Source: Pandoraea faecigallinarum
GTDB taxonomy: Bacteria; Pseudomonadota; Gammaproteobacteria; Burkholderiales; Burkholderiaceae
Direction: 5' to 3'
Length of the DNA: 64,000 nt
NCBI RefSeq assembly: GCF_001029105.3
Contig: NZ_CP011807.3
Location: 4,898,001 to 4,962,000, forward strand
The notes under the pieces are model-generated. The model did not search any database and was not told the origin of the DNA. It saw nothing but the letters and a program-made list of their open reading frames with translations. Positions 51,205 to 61,524 of the stretch are shown here, piece after piece. A program made the translations under genes and the position numbers. The first letter of the stretch is position 1, and every line of letters starts with the position of its first letter.

Positions 51205-51894
51205 TTAGCGGATAACGTCGTACATCTTCGTGACTTGCTGGCCGATCATGCCGTACATCGAGCGTGACACGTCGCGGATGTCCGCGCTGGTCGCGTCGAT
51301 GCGCTGCCGCAACCGCTCGTTGGTGCGCCGCGTCTCCTCCGAGAGCGACATCTCGAATTCGCCCAGCACGTCGTTATCGCGCCCCGCCAGTGAATCGTCG
51401 TTGGACACCACGTCGAACGGCGACTTCACGAACTGGCTGACGCCCTTGGTCGTCTCACCCACGGCGGTGCCGACCATGCGCAGCTTGCCCAACTCACCGC
51501 CGAAGCCCGCCGCCCCCGATCCCACGCCGCCGACCAACGAAAAGCTGCCCGAGACGATGCCGCCTATCGCCGACATCAGTCCGGCGTTGTAGTGCGAGCG
51601 GTTGGCGTTGTACTTCTCGGTGCGCGCCGTCACGCCGCGCTCGAATACCATGGCGTCGTGGCGTGTCCGGTATGCCTGATCGGTGTTGCGCTCCGCGACG
51701 CGCATCGCGAGAAACAGCGCGATGAGCATTTGCGCCGACCGAAGGCCGTCGACTTGCTCGCCGATCCGCGATCCCTGCGGCCGTTGCTGCCCTCGTGCCT
51801 GCGCATCACCCTCCGTTCCCGCGCGCGGCGCACCGATTACCCCATAATCGACCTGCGTGCGGCTCAGGTTCATCGCGCTCGATGTCATCATCAT
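51205..51894 (-). CDS. sctB: type III secretion translocator SctB (SseD/YopD/EspB-like)
   Basis: 229 residues from ATG 51894 with GGAGCAGAC upstream. One hydrophobic stretch near 115-145 (MSAIGGIVSGSFSLVGGVGSGAAGFGG), and amphipathic Gln/Ser/Arg-rich flanks, one predicted coiled coil in the C-terminal third (EFEMSLSEETRRTNERLRQRIDATSA). This fits the minor translocon subunit, which has one membrane span, and its place after sctE matches SPI-2 sseD. Sequence conservation in this family is low, so the assignment rests on architecture and context. Confidence 0.7.
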   Translation of the reverse strand: MMMTSSAMNLSRTQVDYGVIGAPRAGTEGDAQARGQQRPQGSRIGEQVDGLRSAQMLIALFLAMRVAERNTDQAYRTRHDAMVFERGVTARTEKYNANRSHYNAGLMSAIGGIVSGSFSLVGGVGSGAAGFGGELGKLRMVGTAVGETTKGVSQFVKSPFDVVSNDDSLAGRDNDVLGEFEMSLSEETRRTNERLRQRIDATSADIRDVSRSMYGMIGQQVTKMYDVIR

Positions 51895-51970
51895 GTCTGC
51901 TCCAAAAGTGAGTGACGCGGCCCGCGCCACGCCCTGTGTCCTCGATACCGGCACCACCGTGCGGCCGCCT

Positions 51971-53488
51971 TCAGGCGCGGCCCGCCGATGCGGCCATCCG
52001 GATACGCATCTCGCCCGTCTTCTGCACCTGTTCGCCGGCGGATACCGCGATATCGTTCTGCTGGCCCACCAGCGTTTCCATCCGCCTGGCCGTACGCTTC
52101 TTGTCGTCGCCGTTCATCTCCAGCAGCATTTGCAGCCACAGCATGTCGACGGAAAGATCGCGTGCTTCGTTCTGCAATTTCGCACGTTGCATGCCGACAA
52201 TGCCCTGACCCAGCCCGTTCGCCCCGGCGAACGTCCCGCGAATCGCATGTGACAACGACCACGACCCGCGCGCCAGCGCGAAGTAGCCTTGCGTGTTCAT
52301 GCGCGACGCGAACGACTTCGTGAGGCTCCTGGCGGTCACCGACTTGCCCCGCGCGACTTGCTTCGCTGCCGTCTTCGCGACCTTGTCGAACGCACGCGAG
52401 GCCATTGCCTCGACCATCTGTTGCGTGAATTGCTCCGCCATCCGGTTGAAGCCGGCCTTCGCCAGACGGCGCGCGCTTTGCGTACCGTTCTGGAGCAACG
52501 ACCGGCCTACGCGCTTGCCGACTTCGTGACCGACCACATATCCGATCTCGGAGACGACCCGCGTCTTTATCGCCCCGACCGCGGCCTTGTCGCCGGACTT
52601 CACGGCTTGCTCCAGCGCCTCGGCAGCGCCCGCCTTGAACACCCGGCTGGCAGCCTTCGTGGTCGCTCGCTTGGCCAGAAAGCCCTTCACCGACGACCCG
52701 AAGCCCACCACCATCCCGAGCATCTGAAACGCCAGTTGGGCGTGGCCCCATTTGGCGGCTTCCTTCTCGTGATGGGCGGCATTCTCCGGATCGGCCAACG
52801 CCATGGTCTTGTGGTAGGCCGCGCCCATGCCGGCGATACCGGCGCCCACGTCCGCCACGCCGCCCGCGATCATCATCGGATTCATGGTAAGCACGCCGGT
52901 CACCACCTTGACCGCCCCGACCACCACGTCGACGGCCGCGATGATCCAGTCGAAGATCACACCGAAGATGCCGCCCTTGCGCGCCTTGTTGGCGTCTTCG
53001 GCCTTCGCATCCATTTGTTCGCGGTACTTCTGGATGTCCTCCTGACGCAGGGCGTCCTGGCGTTCGGCGAGCAACGTCAAAGCGCGCTGCGTCGACTTCG
53101 CCGTATCGCCCAGCGATTCCATCGCGATCATCGACGCCATCATCGCAAGCGTCGAAGGATCGACATTCTCCAGCGCGGCGAGACTGGCTTCGCCCGCCGG
53201 ATTGGAGGACCTCAGCAGGTTCGCTGCCATACCGCTGCCCACGTCGAACAGGCGATTCAGCAGACGAGAAAAAGCGCCCTCGGCATCGCGCCAGTCCGCG
53301 CTCGCCGGTGTGTCGGGCGCGAAATCCTCGGCGCGAAGCCAGTCCGGGCGCTGACGGCTCTGGCGACGCTCGCGAGAGACCTCGCTGGATTCAGCGACGT
53401 CGTCCGACGCATGGAACGCGGCCGCCGGGTCGGCACCGCCGACCACGAGCGGTGCATAACCGCCCCCCAGGGATGAAATGGCTGTCAT
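51971..53488 (-). CDS. sctE: type III secretion translocator SctE (SseC/YopB/EspD-like)
   Basis: 505 residues from ATG 53488; the frame before it overlaps the chaperone gene. Two hydrophobic regions separated by a charged loop: about 172-222 (GGIFGVIFDWIIAAVDVVVG ... GGVADVGAGIAGMG) and 249-271 (AQLAFQMLGMVVGFGSSV). A Lys/Arg/Glu-rich region precedes them and an amphipathic C-terminal half follows. This is the pore-forming major translocator; SPI-2 SseC is about 485 residues. Follows its TPR chaperone by 13 bases. Confidence 0.78.
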   Translation of the reverse strand: MTAISSLGGGYAPLVVGGADPAAAFHASDDVAESSEVSRERRQSRQRPDWLRAEDFAPDTPASADWRDAEGAFSRLLNRLFDVGSGMAANLLRSSNPAGEASLAALENVDPSTLAMMASMIAMESLGDTAKSTQRALTLLAERQDALRQEDIQKYREQMDAKAEDANKARKGGIFGVIFDWIIAAVDVVVGAVKVVTGVLTMNPMMIAGGVADVGAGIAGMGAAYHKTMALADPENAAHHEKEAAKWGHAQLAFQMLGMVVGFGSSVKGFLAKRATTKAASRVFKAGAAEALEQAVKSGDKAAVGAIKTRVVSEIGYVVGHEVGKRVGRSLLQNGTQSARRLAKAGFNRMAEQFTQQMVEAMASRAFDKVAKTAAKQVARGKSVTARSLTKSFASRMNTQGYFALARGSWSLSHAIRGTFAGANGLGQGIVGMQRAKLQNEARDLSVDMLWLQMLLEMNGDDKKRTARRMETLVGQQNDIAVSAGEQVQKTGEMRIRMAASAGRA

Positions 53489-53501
53489 GGTATTTTTCGC
53501 T

Positions 53502-54008
53502 CTAGTCTCGTTTGAGTGCCTCGCATCGATCCCGTGCCGAGCGAGCCAGCGTTTCGTGTTGCGGCAACTGTGCGCAAATGCGCAGTGCCGCCCGATACGA
53601 ACGGTCGGCGAACGCGGTGTTGCCAACGTGCTCGTAGCTGATGCCTGCCAGATAGGGCGCACGCGGGTCCGACGCGCAGATCACCCCGGCCTTCGCGAAG
53701 CACGGCAACGCCTGCTCATGCTGTCCGAGCCGCTGATAGCAAAGCCCCAGGCCGTACCAGTCCTCGAAGGACCATTGGTCGAGCGTCGCAAGCACGAAGT
53801 ACACGCGCTGCGCACCGGCAATGTGCCCTTGCGCGAATCGCTGCGCGGCATAGGCGCGCACACTGGCGAGATCGGTCTCGCAAAGGTCGGCCAGCATGCG
53901 AAGCGCCCCGCCGCGCTCAAAGAATTTTGCGAGGAACGCCGGTGCGTCGTGCGCCGGCGGTTCCGGTACGGGTTGCGCGCCCACCTCGGGAACCACTGAC
54001 GTACTCAC
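53502..54008 (-). CDS. class II (SycD/LcrH/SscA-type) translocator chaperone
   Basis: 168 residues with three tetratricopeptide-like repeats (QRVYFVLATLDQWSFEDWYGLGLCYQRLGQHEQALPCF; YLAGISYEHVGNTAFADRSYRAAL). SycD-family chaperones have about 155-170 residues and bind both translocators in the cytoplasm. The ATG overlaps the stop of the tip-like gene (ATGA, 54008-54005), so translation is coupled. Recognition is good for this family. Confidence 0.85.
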   Translation of the reverse strand: MSTSVVPEVGAQPVPEPPAHDAPAFLAKFFERGGALRMLADLCETDLASVRAYAAQRFAQGHIAGAQRVYFVLATLDQWSFEDWYGLGLCYQRLGQHEQALPCFAKAGVICASDPRAPYLAGISYEHVGNTAFADRSYRAALRICAQLPQHETLARSARDRCEALKRD

Positions 54009-54643
54009 GTGCGCATCGACCCGTTGATCTGGTTGAGCTGCGATCCCTGCGAGCTGTAGATCGTGTTCACCAGTGTCGATGCGCCGTTGTATTCCTGAAG
54101 CTTCTTGTTGATGCGGATCTGATCGACGGTCCGGCTGTCGGACGCCTTCTCAACGAATCCCTCGGCGGCCGCCTTGAGCGAACGAAGGTTGGCCGCCGAA
54201 TAGTCCTCGGTGGTGCGCGTCGTGTAACCGCTCTCGCCAACGCGCCTAGTGCGGCCCTCCCACTCCATCAACGTCTTCTTCGTGCCGTCCTGAGAGACCG
54301 TAATCTCGATGTTGTGCTTATCGAAGAAGCCGCGAATGCCGTCGCCAAGGGCGACCTTCTTCGACGTATCCGAACCGATCTCGTTGATGAGCGATTCGAT
54401 CTGGTTCGCTGCGTCGCGCGCCTCCTGACCTTCTTTCTGACGACTCTGCATCTCCTGGATCATGTTCTGGGCTTCGCCGTTGTTCATCTCCATCATCAAC
54501 ATGGCGTAGGCGGCCAGCGTGCCGTGGAAATCGAGCTTCTCGATGACACCACCGATGGACACCTCGCGAATCAGGCCGCCACGCAGCGGGCTATGGAATG
54601 AAGGCGAATGCAGCGAGGCGTTCGCGCCAGCAATCGTAGTCAT
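54005..54643 (-). CDS. EspA/SseB-like type III secretion tip or filament protein (copy 2)
   Basis: 212 residues, AGGAA before the ATG. The order of elements resembles EspA: an N-terminal amphipathic/hydrophobic helix (GTLAAYAMLMMEMNNGEAQNMI), a helix rich in Gln and Glu, a short NIEITVSQDG segment like EspA DITISG, then a C-terminal helix (NLRSLKAAAEGF ... TVDQIRINKKLQEYNGASTLVNTIY). EspA/SseB proteins form the needle extension that connects to the translocators. It is placed directly before the SycD-type chaperone, as sseB is in SPI-2. Confidence 0.7.
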   Translation of the reverse strand: MTTIAGANASLHSPSFHSPLRGGLIREVSIGGVIEKLDFHGTLAAYAMLMMEMNNGEAQNMIQEMQSRQKEGQEARDAANQIESLINEIGSDTSKKVALGDGIRGFFDKHNIEITVSQDGTKKTLMEWEGRTRRVGESGYTTRTTEDYSAANLRSLKAAAEGFVEKASDSRTVDQIRINKKLQEYNGASTLVNTIYSSQGSQLNQINGSMRT

Positions 54644-54706
54644 GGGATTGGGTTCCTGAAAGTTGTGAAATGAATAGGTCGAGCGGTTTCGGTCATGCGC
54701 CGCGTG

Positions 54707-55270
54707 TCAAAGGCTGCTCACGAGCCGTTTCATCATTTCCCCGAGCCGGGAGATGACCGCGTTGTAAAGCGTGAGCGTGTTGTCGTAGCGAGTGACGAAC
54801 CGCTTTAGCCGGATCTGATCGCTCGTGCTCGATGCACTGCCGTTCATCGCGAGCGACTGAAGTCTTGCGCCGAGGGCTTTCAGACCGGCCGCATCGAACG
54901 GTGCGTCGGCCGCCTGCGCAGACACCAGTTCGTGTCGCACGGCGAACTCGCGTAGCGCCTGCGGCAATCGCTCGGGTGCGGCGCCACCGGACGCCCGTCC
55001 GGCCATCGCCTCCACCGCCGCGCCGAACTCGCTCGCATCGCGCGCAACGGCCATGCGCGCCTGCGCTGTCGCGACCCAGGCATCCGCGCTGGCCTGCAAC
55101 TCACTCAGTTGCGCCCCCGCGACGGCCATCGTGCAGAGCATCGGATTGTCGGAGCGGGAGCCGGGCGACGTTGCCGCGCGACCGAAGGCGGCGACATTGT
55201 CGACATAAGTGCGTGAAGACGGTGAGGCCTGTGAGGCCGGTGAGGCCTGTGAGGCGTTGCGGTAGAACAT
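54707..55270 (-). CDS. second EspA/SseB-like secreted protein (copy 1)
   Basis: 187 residues from ATG 55270 (GGGAGA five bases upstream). The C-terminal third (TSDQIRLKRFVTRYDNTLTLYNAVIS) matches the same region of the 212-residue neighbour (TVDQIRINKKLQEYNGASTLVNTIY), so the two are related and possibly a diverged duplication. The N-terminal 20 residues are a Gln/Ala/Ser/Pro repeat (SQASPASQASP). Whether it is a second tip protein, a regulator or a secreted partner is unknown. Confidence 0.6.
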   Translation of the reverse strand: MFYRNASQASPASQASPSSRTYVDNVAAFGRAATSPGSRSDNPMLCTMAVAGAQLSELQASADAWVATAQARMAVARDASEFGAAVEAMAGRASGGAAPERLPQALREFAVRHELVSAQAADAPFDAAGLKALGARLQSLAMNGSASSTSDQIRLKRFVTRYDNTLTLYNAVISRLGEMMKRLVSSL

Positions 55271-55283
55271 GGCGTCTCCCAAC

Positions 55284-55691
55284 TCAGGCGCACGTCCGAC
55301 GCAGGCCCGCCGGGCGCCTGACTGGCGAACCCGTTGCGCCGTCGTCGGGAGATGCAGGGATGTCGGGGGCGTCGGCCATCATGCGCTCGATGCTGTGAGC
55401 GAGCGCCGCTGACATTCGACGAATCTCGCGCTCGTCGCGCTGAAACGGCTCGCTGCTCACGAGCGATTCGAGCCGCCGGAGCTTCTCGTCGGCCTCGGGC
55501 GTGTCGCTGGCTTCGAGCCGTGCGACTTCTTCGAGCACCGCCTGATACGCCTGCATTTGCCGGTGCAGCTTCTGACCGACGTTGCGCATTTCGGCACAGG
55601 CGCGGTCGTATTGCGCGCGGACGTCGTCCGGCTCGGCGGACGCGGCCGCGGCGTGTGAGGTGTGTGAGGTTTGTTGCGACGAGTCAGACAT
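55284..55691 (-). CDS. small coiled-coil protein, possible SseA-like chaperone
   Basis: 135 residues, GGAGG before the ATG. A long central helix (AQYDRACAEMRNVGQKLHRQMQAYQAVLEEVARLEA ... LRRLESLVSSEP ... REIRRMSAALAHSIERMM) is likely coiled coil. SPI-2 SseA, a 108-residue chaperone for SseB and SseD, has the same size class, position and helical character. Flanks are Ser/Ala/Pro-rich. Sequence match is weak; context is the main evidence. First gene of the operon. Confidence 0.5.
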   Translation of the reverse strand: MSDSSQQTSHTSHAAAASAEPDDVRAQYDRACAEMRNVGQKLHRQMQAYQAVLEEVARLEASDTPEADEKLRRLESLVSSEPFQRDEREIRRMSAALAHSIERMMADAPDIPASPDDGATGSPVRRPAGLRRTCA

Positions 55692-55841
55692 GGAAACGCC
55701 TCCGTATGTTGCGGTCAGTCATACAAGACATCCCGCATCGTACGAAGGCGTTGAACCGCCACCTTTGCAAAGTCCGCCATCCCTTCCGGGAACCGGTCTC
55801 GCTTCAGCGATTTCCCATGGAGGTGCCCAAAAGCGCCTGCC

Positions 55842-58800
55842 TTACATCGTCTGGGGACGAACCCCAAAGCCGCCGCCGCCCGGCGTCTCCACGACGAAGA
55901 TGTCGCCCGGCTGCATTTGCGTGCGTCCGATGTGCGCCAGCGACTCGCGCGTCCCGTCTACGCGTTCGACGTAGTTAGCTCCCAATGCACCGGCACTCCC
56001 GCCCTGCGCACCGAACGGTGCGTACACCCGGTTGTTCGACAGGATGGACGCCGTCATCGGCGTCAGAAAACGAATCCGGCGCACGGCACCGTTACCGCCC
56101 TGCCAGCGCCCCACGCCGCCCGAGCCAACGCGAATGCGATGGCTTTCGAGACGCACCGGATACCGCCATTCCAGCACTTCCGGGTCGGTCAGACGCGAGT
56201 TCGTCATGTGCGTCTGCACGGCGTCCGAGCCGTTGAAGCCATTGCCCGCGCCACTGCCACCGGCGATGGTTTCGTAGTACTGGTACGTCTCGTTGCCGAA
56301 CGTGAAGTTGTTCATCGTGCCCTGGCTCGACGCCACGCAGCCCAGCGCGCCGTACAGCGCACTGGTAATGGCCGAGGACGTCTCCACGTTGCCCGATACT
56401 ACCGCTGCCGGGAAGACAGGATTGAGCATCGAGCCCTGCGGCACGATCACCGTCAGCGGCTTCAGGCAGCCCGCGTTGAGCGGAATGTCGTCGTCCACGA
56501 GCGTGCGGAAGACGTACAGCACCGCCGCCATGCACACCGCGCGCGGCGCATTGAAGTTATTCGGCAGTTGCGCCGATGTCCCCGTGAAGTCGATGGTCGC
56601 GCTCCGCGTGGTCTTGTCGACGGCGATCTTCACTTCGATCACCGCACCGTTGTCCAGCGGGTAACGATAGTGGCCGTCGGCCAGCGCACCGATCACGCGG
56701 CGCACCGCCGATTCCGCGTTGTCCTGCACATGCCCCATATAGGCCAGCACGACATCGCGCCCGAAGTCGTTCACCATGCGCCGCAGTTCATCCACGCCCT
56801 TCTGGTTCGCGGCCACCTGCGCGCGCAGGTCGGCCATGTTCTGATCGATGTTGCGTGCCGGATAGCGCGCGCCACCGAGCAATTCACGGGTCTCGCGATC
56901 CCGCAGTTCGCCAGCCGCAACGAGTTGCCAGTTGTCGATGAGCACTCCCTCCTCTTCCACGTGGGTCGAATCCGGCGGCATCGAGCCCGGCGTGATCCCG
57001 CCGATGTCGGCATGGTGACCACGCGAGCCGACATAGAAGAGCGGCTGCGCCATGCCGGGCGCATCGGTACCGTCCGGAACGAACACCGGCGTAATGACCG
57101 TGACGTCCGGCAAGTGCGTACCGCCGTGATACGGATCGTTGAGCATGAAGACATCGCCCTCGCGCATCCGTCCGCGATTGCGCTCGATCACCGTCTTGAT
57201 GCTCTCGCCCATCGATCCGAGGTGCACCGGCATGTGCGGTGCGTTGGCGATGAGGTTGCCGTCGCGGTCGAACAGCGCGCAGGAGAAGTCCAGGCGCTCC
57301 TTGATGTTGACCGAATACGCCGTGTTTTGCAGACGCAAACCCATCTGTTCCGCAATCGACATGAACAGGTTGTTGAAGATTTCCAGGCGCACCGGGTCGG
57401 CCTGCGTGCCAAGCCCGCGCTGCTTGTCGAGTTGCACGCGACGTGGCACCACGCGCGTAAGCACCAGATTGCCCTGGGCTGTCATTTGCGCCTGCCAGCC
57501 CGGCTCGACCACGGTCGTGCCGCTCTTCTCCGCGACGATGGCCGGGCCGTCGAGAGTGTCGCCCGCGAGCAGCGTGTCGCGCTCGAACAATGCCGCATCG
57601 TGCCACGCACCGGCAGCGTAGAGCTTCACCCGGTCAACCGCCTGCGGCGCCCCCGACGTACGCGCTTCGAGCGGCGCGATATCGACCGGCGCGTCCGACA
57701 GCCCGATGGCTTCGACCGACGCCACTTCCACGATCAGCGCCGCGCCGTCCATCAGGAACGAGTAGCGCTGACGATAAGCCGACTCGAACGCCGCACGCAT
57801 CTGCTCGACGCTGCCGAATGGCACGGCAATGGCCGAGTCCGTACCGGCATAGCGCACGTGAACGCGACGCACCGTCTCGATTCGCGATGGCGGCACGCCC
57901 TGCGACAGCAGCGCGTTCACGGCTTCGTCGGCAAGTGCGCCGAGGGCGTCTTCCAGCGCGACGAGACCGTCGGCACATAGCGGCGCTTCGATCATGCGTT
58001 CGCGCATCGCCGTCTGATCGGCCAGCCCCATGCCGTACGCCGACAACACCCCGGCGAGCGGATGCGCGAAGACCTGCGTCATGCCGAGGGCGTCGGCCAC
58101 ACCGCACGCGTGCTGGCCGCCGGCGCCGCCGAAGGTCGTCAACACGTAACGGCTCACGTCGTGCCCGCGCTGCACCGAGATCTTCTTGATGGCGTTGGCC
58201 ATCGCACCGATAGCGATTTCGAGGAATCCTTCGGCCAGCGCTTCGGGCGTCTGGCGGCGTCCCGTCGCCTTCTCGATCTCGGCGGCCAGCGCGGTGAACC
58301 TGGCGACGACCACGTCGCGGTCCAGCGGTTCGTTGGCGTTCGGTCCGAACACCTTCGGAAAATGGGCAGGCTGAATCTTGCCGAGCATGACATTGCAGTC
58401 GGTCACCGCGAGCGGGCCGCCACGGCGATACGCCGCCGGTCCGGGGTTGGCGCCGGCCGAATCGGGCCCCACGCGCAGACGCGTGCCGTCGAACGACAAC
58501 ACCGAGCCGCCGCCGGCGGCGACCGTGTGGATGCTCATCATCGGCGCGCGCATGCGCACGCCCGCCACCTGCGTTTCGAACACGCGCTCGAATTCGCCGT
58601 TGTAGTGCGAGACGTCGGTGGACGTGCCGCCCATGTCGAAGCCGATCACGCGCTCGAAGCCCGCCGCGCGCGACGCGCGGACCATGCCGACGATGCCGCC
58701 GGCAGGTCCAGACAGGATGGCGTCTTTGCCCTGAAAGTTGCCGGCCTGCGTGAGCCCTCCGCTGCTCTGCATGAACTGCAGGTTCACACCGGGCATCTCC

Positions 58801-59534
58801 TTCGCGACCTGCTCCACATAGCGGCGCAGAATCGGCGACAGATAGGCGTCGACCACTGTCGTGTCGCCGCGCGAGACCAGCTTCATCAGCGGCGAGACTT
58901 CGTGGGACACGGAAATCTGCGTGAAGCCGATCTCGCGCGCCATCGCCGCGAGTTGCTGCTCGTGCTGCGAGTAGCGATAGCCGTGCATCAGCACGATGGC
59001 CAGCGCCCGAATGCCTCTGGCATGGACGCCTTCGAGGGCCGTGCGCGCGGCGTCGACATCCAGCACGCGCACCAGCTCGCCATGCGCACCCATGCGCTCG
59101 TCGACTTCCACCACTTCCGCATACAGCGCCTCGGGCAGTGCGATGTCGAGATCGAACAGACGCGGACGGTTCTGATACGCGATGCGCAATGCGTCACGGA
59201 ACCCGTGCGTCGTGACGAGCGCCAGCGGTTCGCCCTTGCGTTCGAGCAGCGCGTTGGTGGCCACGGTCGTGCCCATCTTCACCATGTCGACCAGCGCCGG
59301 CGTGATCGGCTCGCCCGCGGCAAGACCGAGCAGATGCCGGATGCCCGCGACGGCGGCGTCACGATACTGCTCAGGGTTTTCCGAGAGCAGTTTGTGCGTG
59401 ACGAGCGAGCCATCCGGGCGGCGCGCCACAATGTCGGTGAAGGTGCCGCCACGGTCGATCCAGAACTGCCAGCGCGAAGCGCTCGAATGCGCGGGCGCGC
59501 GGTTTTGGGCGGGGGGCGTGAGAGCGTTCTTCAT
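55842..59534 (-). CDS. fused hydantoinase A/B, 5-oxoprolinase (OplAH)-like
   Basis: 1230 residues, as in full-length ATP-dependent 5-oxoprolinases. The HyuA part (to about 700) starts with [13 protein letters not shown] and has [14 protein letters not shown]; the HyuB part (about 715 to the end) has [20 protein letters not shown] and [14 protein letters not shown]. OplAH opens 5-oxo-L-proline to glutamate with ATP; related fused enzymes act on hydantoins, so the substrate is inferred. Tandem with the MFS and DUF1445 genes on the minus strand, and upstream of the type III operon by 150 bases. Confidence 0.9.
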   Translation of the reverse strand: MKNALTPPAQNRAPAHSSASRWQFWIDRGGTFTDIVARRPDGSLVTHKLLSENPEQYRDAAVAGIRHLLGLAAGEPITPALVDMVKMGTTVATNALLERKGEPLALVTTHGFRDALRIAYQNRPRLFDLDIALPEALYAEVVEVDERMGAHGELVRVLDVDAARTALEGVHARGIRALAIVLMHGYRYSQHEQQLAAMAREIGFTQISVSHEVSPLMKLVSRGDTTVVDAYLSPILRRYVEQVAKEMPGVNLQFMQSSGGLTQAGNFQGKDAILSGPAGGIVGMVRASRAAGFERVIGFDMGGTSTDVSHYNGEFERVFETQVAGVRMRAPMMSIHTVAAGGGSVLSFDGTRLRVGPDSAGANPGPAAYRRGGPLAVTDCNVMLGKIQPAHFPKVFGPNANEPLDRDVVVARFTALAAEIEKATGRRQTPEALAEGFLEIAIGAMANAIKKISVQRGHDVSRYVLTTFGGAGGQHACGVADALGMTQVFAHPLAGVLSAYGMGLADQTAMRERMIEAPLCADGLVALEDALGALADEAVNALLSQGVPPSRIETVRRVHVRYAGTDSAIAVPFGSVEQMRAAFESAYRQRYSFLMDGAALIVEVASVEAIGLSDAPVDIAPLEARTSGAPQAVDRVKLYAAGAWHDAALFERDTLLAGDTLDGPAIVAEKSGTTVVEPGWQAQMTAQGNLVLTRVVPRRVQLDKQRGLGTQADPVRLEIFNNLFMSIAEQMGLRLQNTAYSVNIKERLDFSCALFDRDGNLIANAPHMPVHLGSMGESIKTVIERNRGRMREGDVFMLNDPYHGGTHLPDVTVITPVFVPDGTDAPGMAQPLFYVGSRGHHADIGGITPGSMPPDSTHVEEEGVLIDNWQLVAAGELRDRETRELLGGARYPARNIDQNMADLRAQVAANQKGVDELRRMVNDFGRDVVLAYMGHVQDNAESAVRRVIGALADGHYRYPLDNGAVIEVKIAVDKTTRSATIDFTGTSAQLPNNFNAPRAVCMAAVLYVFRTLVDDDIPLNAGCLKPLTVIVPQGSMLNPVFPAAVVSGNVETSSAITSALYGALGCVASSQGTMNNFTFGNETYQYYETIAGGSGAGNGFNGSDAVQTHMTNSRLTDPEVLEWRYPVRLESHRIRVGSGGVGRWQGGNGAVRRIRFLTPMTASILSNNRVYAPFGAQGGSAGALGANYVERVDGTRESLAHIGRTQMQPGDIFVVETPGGGGFGVRPQTM

Positions 59535-59840
59535 GGTGTCACTCGCAAAGCAATGGTCAAACAGAAATCGAAAAGGAGCGATGCGCGATGCATCGGGTTA
59601 CTTCGCCAATGTCAATTCGTAGTCCAAATCATATGACGTACTAATCCCGGCACGGCCCGGTCCGGACATGCCGGAAACGGCTTGCGCGCTAGCGATTCCG
59701 CTATCGGGAGAAATGCAAGGAGATCGGGGCGCGGCAGCGACGGCTGCCGCGGTGATGGTTCGAAACACGTGTTATTCGACGTCGCCCGGCATGGTCCGAC
59801 GTGGACTGACGTTGCGCGCCGGACGCCGGGCGCAGCGCGA
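59535..59840. other. intergenic region upstream of the oxoprolinase gene
   Basis: 306 bases between the MFS stop and oxoprolinase start. No terminator or operator was recognised; the oxoprolinase ribosome-binding site is weak (GAGTGAC). Confidence 0.4.
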
Positions 59841-61166
59841 TCAGCTCGTCCGCGATTCCAGCGATTCGAGTTCGCGGCCGCGAGTCTCCGGCAACGTAAG
59901 CGCGGCGACAATCAGCACGCCGTAAGCCACGCCCGCAAAGATACCGATGGTCGTGCCCAGCCCGTACTGCTTCGAGAGCATGCCGATCAGGAATGGAAAC
60001 AAGGCACCGAGGGCGCGGCCGACGTTGTAACAAAACCCCTGACCGGAACCGCGAACGCGCGTCGGGAACAGTTCGGTGAGGAACGCGCCCATGCCGCTGA
60101 AAATGCCCGAGGCGAAAAAGCCGAGCGGGAAGCCGAGCCAGAACATCGCGCTGTCGGTGAGCGGAAGCGAGGTGTACGAGAACGCGATTACCATCGAACC
60201 GACCGCAAACAGAATGAAATTCGGCTTGCGCCCCAGACGATCGGTCAGATACGAGCTTGCCAGATAGCCGACCCACGAACCGAAGATGATCATCGCGAGG
60301 TAGCCGCCCGTGCCCATGACGGTCAGGTGACGCTCGGTCTTCAGATATGTCGGCAGCCACGTCGTAATGGCGTAGTAGCCCCCCTGCGCCCCCGTCGTCA
60401 GCAGCGCCGCGCGGATCGTGGTCGAGAGCAGTGCGGGGCTGAAGATGGCAGCGAGTCCCGGCGCGTCTTCCGACTTCGCCTGTTTCGCCTTCTCCTTCTG
60501 GTAGACCTCCGGCTCCTGCACGTAACGGCGGATGAACAGCACCAGCAGCGCGGGCAGCAGTCCGATGAGGAAGAGCGCACGCCATGCCATGTCGCCCGGC
60601 AGCAACGAGAACAGCACCGAGTACAGAATGGCGGTCAGCCCCCAGCCAATGGCCCAGCCCGATTGCACCAGCCCCACGGCTTTGCCACGGTCGCGCGCGC
60701 GAATCACTTCGCCGATCAGCACCGCGCCTGCCGTCCACTCGCCACCGAAGCCGAAGCCCATGAGCGCGCGCGCAACGAGCAGTTGGTGGTAGTTCTGCGC
60801 GAGGCCGCACAGTCCGGTGAACAGCGCGAACCAGAGCACGGTGAGCTGCAGCGTACGCACGCGGCCGATGCGATCCGACAGAATGCCGGCAACCCAGCCG
60901 CCGAGCGCCGACGCGAGCAGCGTGAGCGTGCCGATGAAGCCCGCGTCGGCCAGGGTGATGCCCCAGGTGGCGACGAGCGTCGGAATGACGAAGCTCAACA
61001 TCTGCGTGTCCATGCCGTCGAGCATGTAACCGACCTTGCAGCTCCAGAATGCGCGTTTTTCGCGCGGCGTGGCCTCGCCGTACCAGCCGAACAGGCTGCC
61101 GCCCGCCGTGTCGGAGGCGGGCGGGTTCGTCGCTACAGGGGGCGCGAGTGGGGTTTTGCTTTCCAT
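59841..61166 (-). CDS. MFS transporter, probably for the 5-oxoproline/glutamate-related locus
   Basis: 441 residues from ATG 61166; longer frame not alignable. Twelve spans with GILSDRIGRVRTLQL, its second-half equivalent SSYLTDRLGRKPNF, and GYMLDGMDTQMLSFVIP in span 1. This is the metabolite:H+ symporter group. Similar in layout to the MFS gene at 30111-31367 but not a close copy. Placed between the oxoprolinase and DUF1445 genes, so it may import their substrate; this is inference. Confidence 0.88.
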   Translation of the reverse strand: MESKTPLAPPVATNPPASDTAGGSLFGWYGEATPREKRAFWSCKVGYMLDGMDTQMLSFVIPTLVATWGITLADAGFIGTLTLLASALGGWVAGILSDRIGRVRTLQLTVLWFALFTGLCGLAQNYHQLLVARALMGFGFGGEWTAGAVLIGEVIRARDRGKAVGLVQSGWAIGWGLTAILYSVLFSLLPGDMAWRALFLIGLLPALLVLFIRRYVQEPEVYQKEKAKQAKSEDAPGLAAIFSPALLSTTIRAALLTTGAQGGYYAITTWLPTYLKTERHLTVMGTGGYLAMIIFGSWVGYLASSYLTDRLGRKPNFILFAVGSMVIAFSYTSLPLTDSAMFWLGFPLGFFASGIFSGMGAFLTELFPTRVRGSGQGFCYNVGRALGALFPFLIGMLSKQYGLGTTIGIFAGVAYGVLIVAALTLPETRGRELESLESRTS

Positions 61167-61524
61167 GAGAAAAAGGCTCCGGTGATGTCCTGTCTTGCCG
61201 TGTGGTGCACTGGGGCCGCGCATCCGATAGGCGTGAGTAGTCACCGGCAGGCGATAGCGCTCCTGCCGCGGCCCGTCATGGCGCGGTTCTTCTGTCGTTT
61301 CGTGATACGTGTTAATGCAGATGGAGCAGATGCAGCAGATGCAGCGATGTTGCGGGGGCTGACGCGATGCGAAGACGAAAGTCCTCAAGCGAAGGCATCA
61401 CATCGAATACGTCGTGCGGAACGTCCGCGGCTCACCGGCGAAGGGCGCGGGCGGTCGTTGCCGCGCGCTTCCTCGCCGCCCTCGTCCGCTGGCGCCATTA
61501 CGGCGATTACAGCGATTACCGCCG
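61167..61524. other. intergenic region between the DUF1445 and MFS genes
   Basis: 358 bases. Short repeats are visible: GCAGAT(G) units around 61318-61345 and GCGATTAC units near 61502-61520. No gene or clear terminator. Confidence 0.4.
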
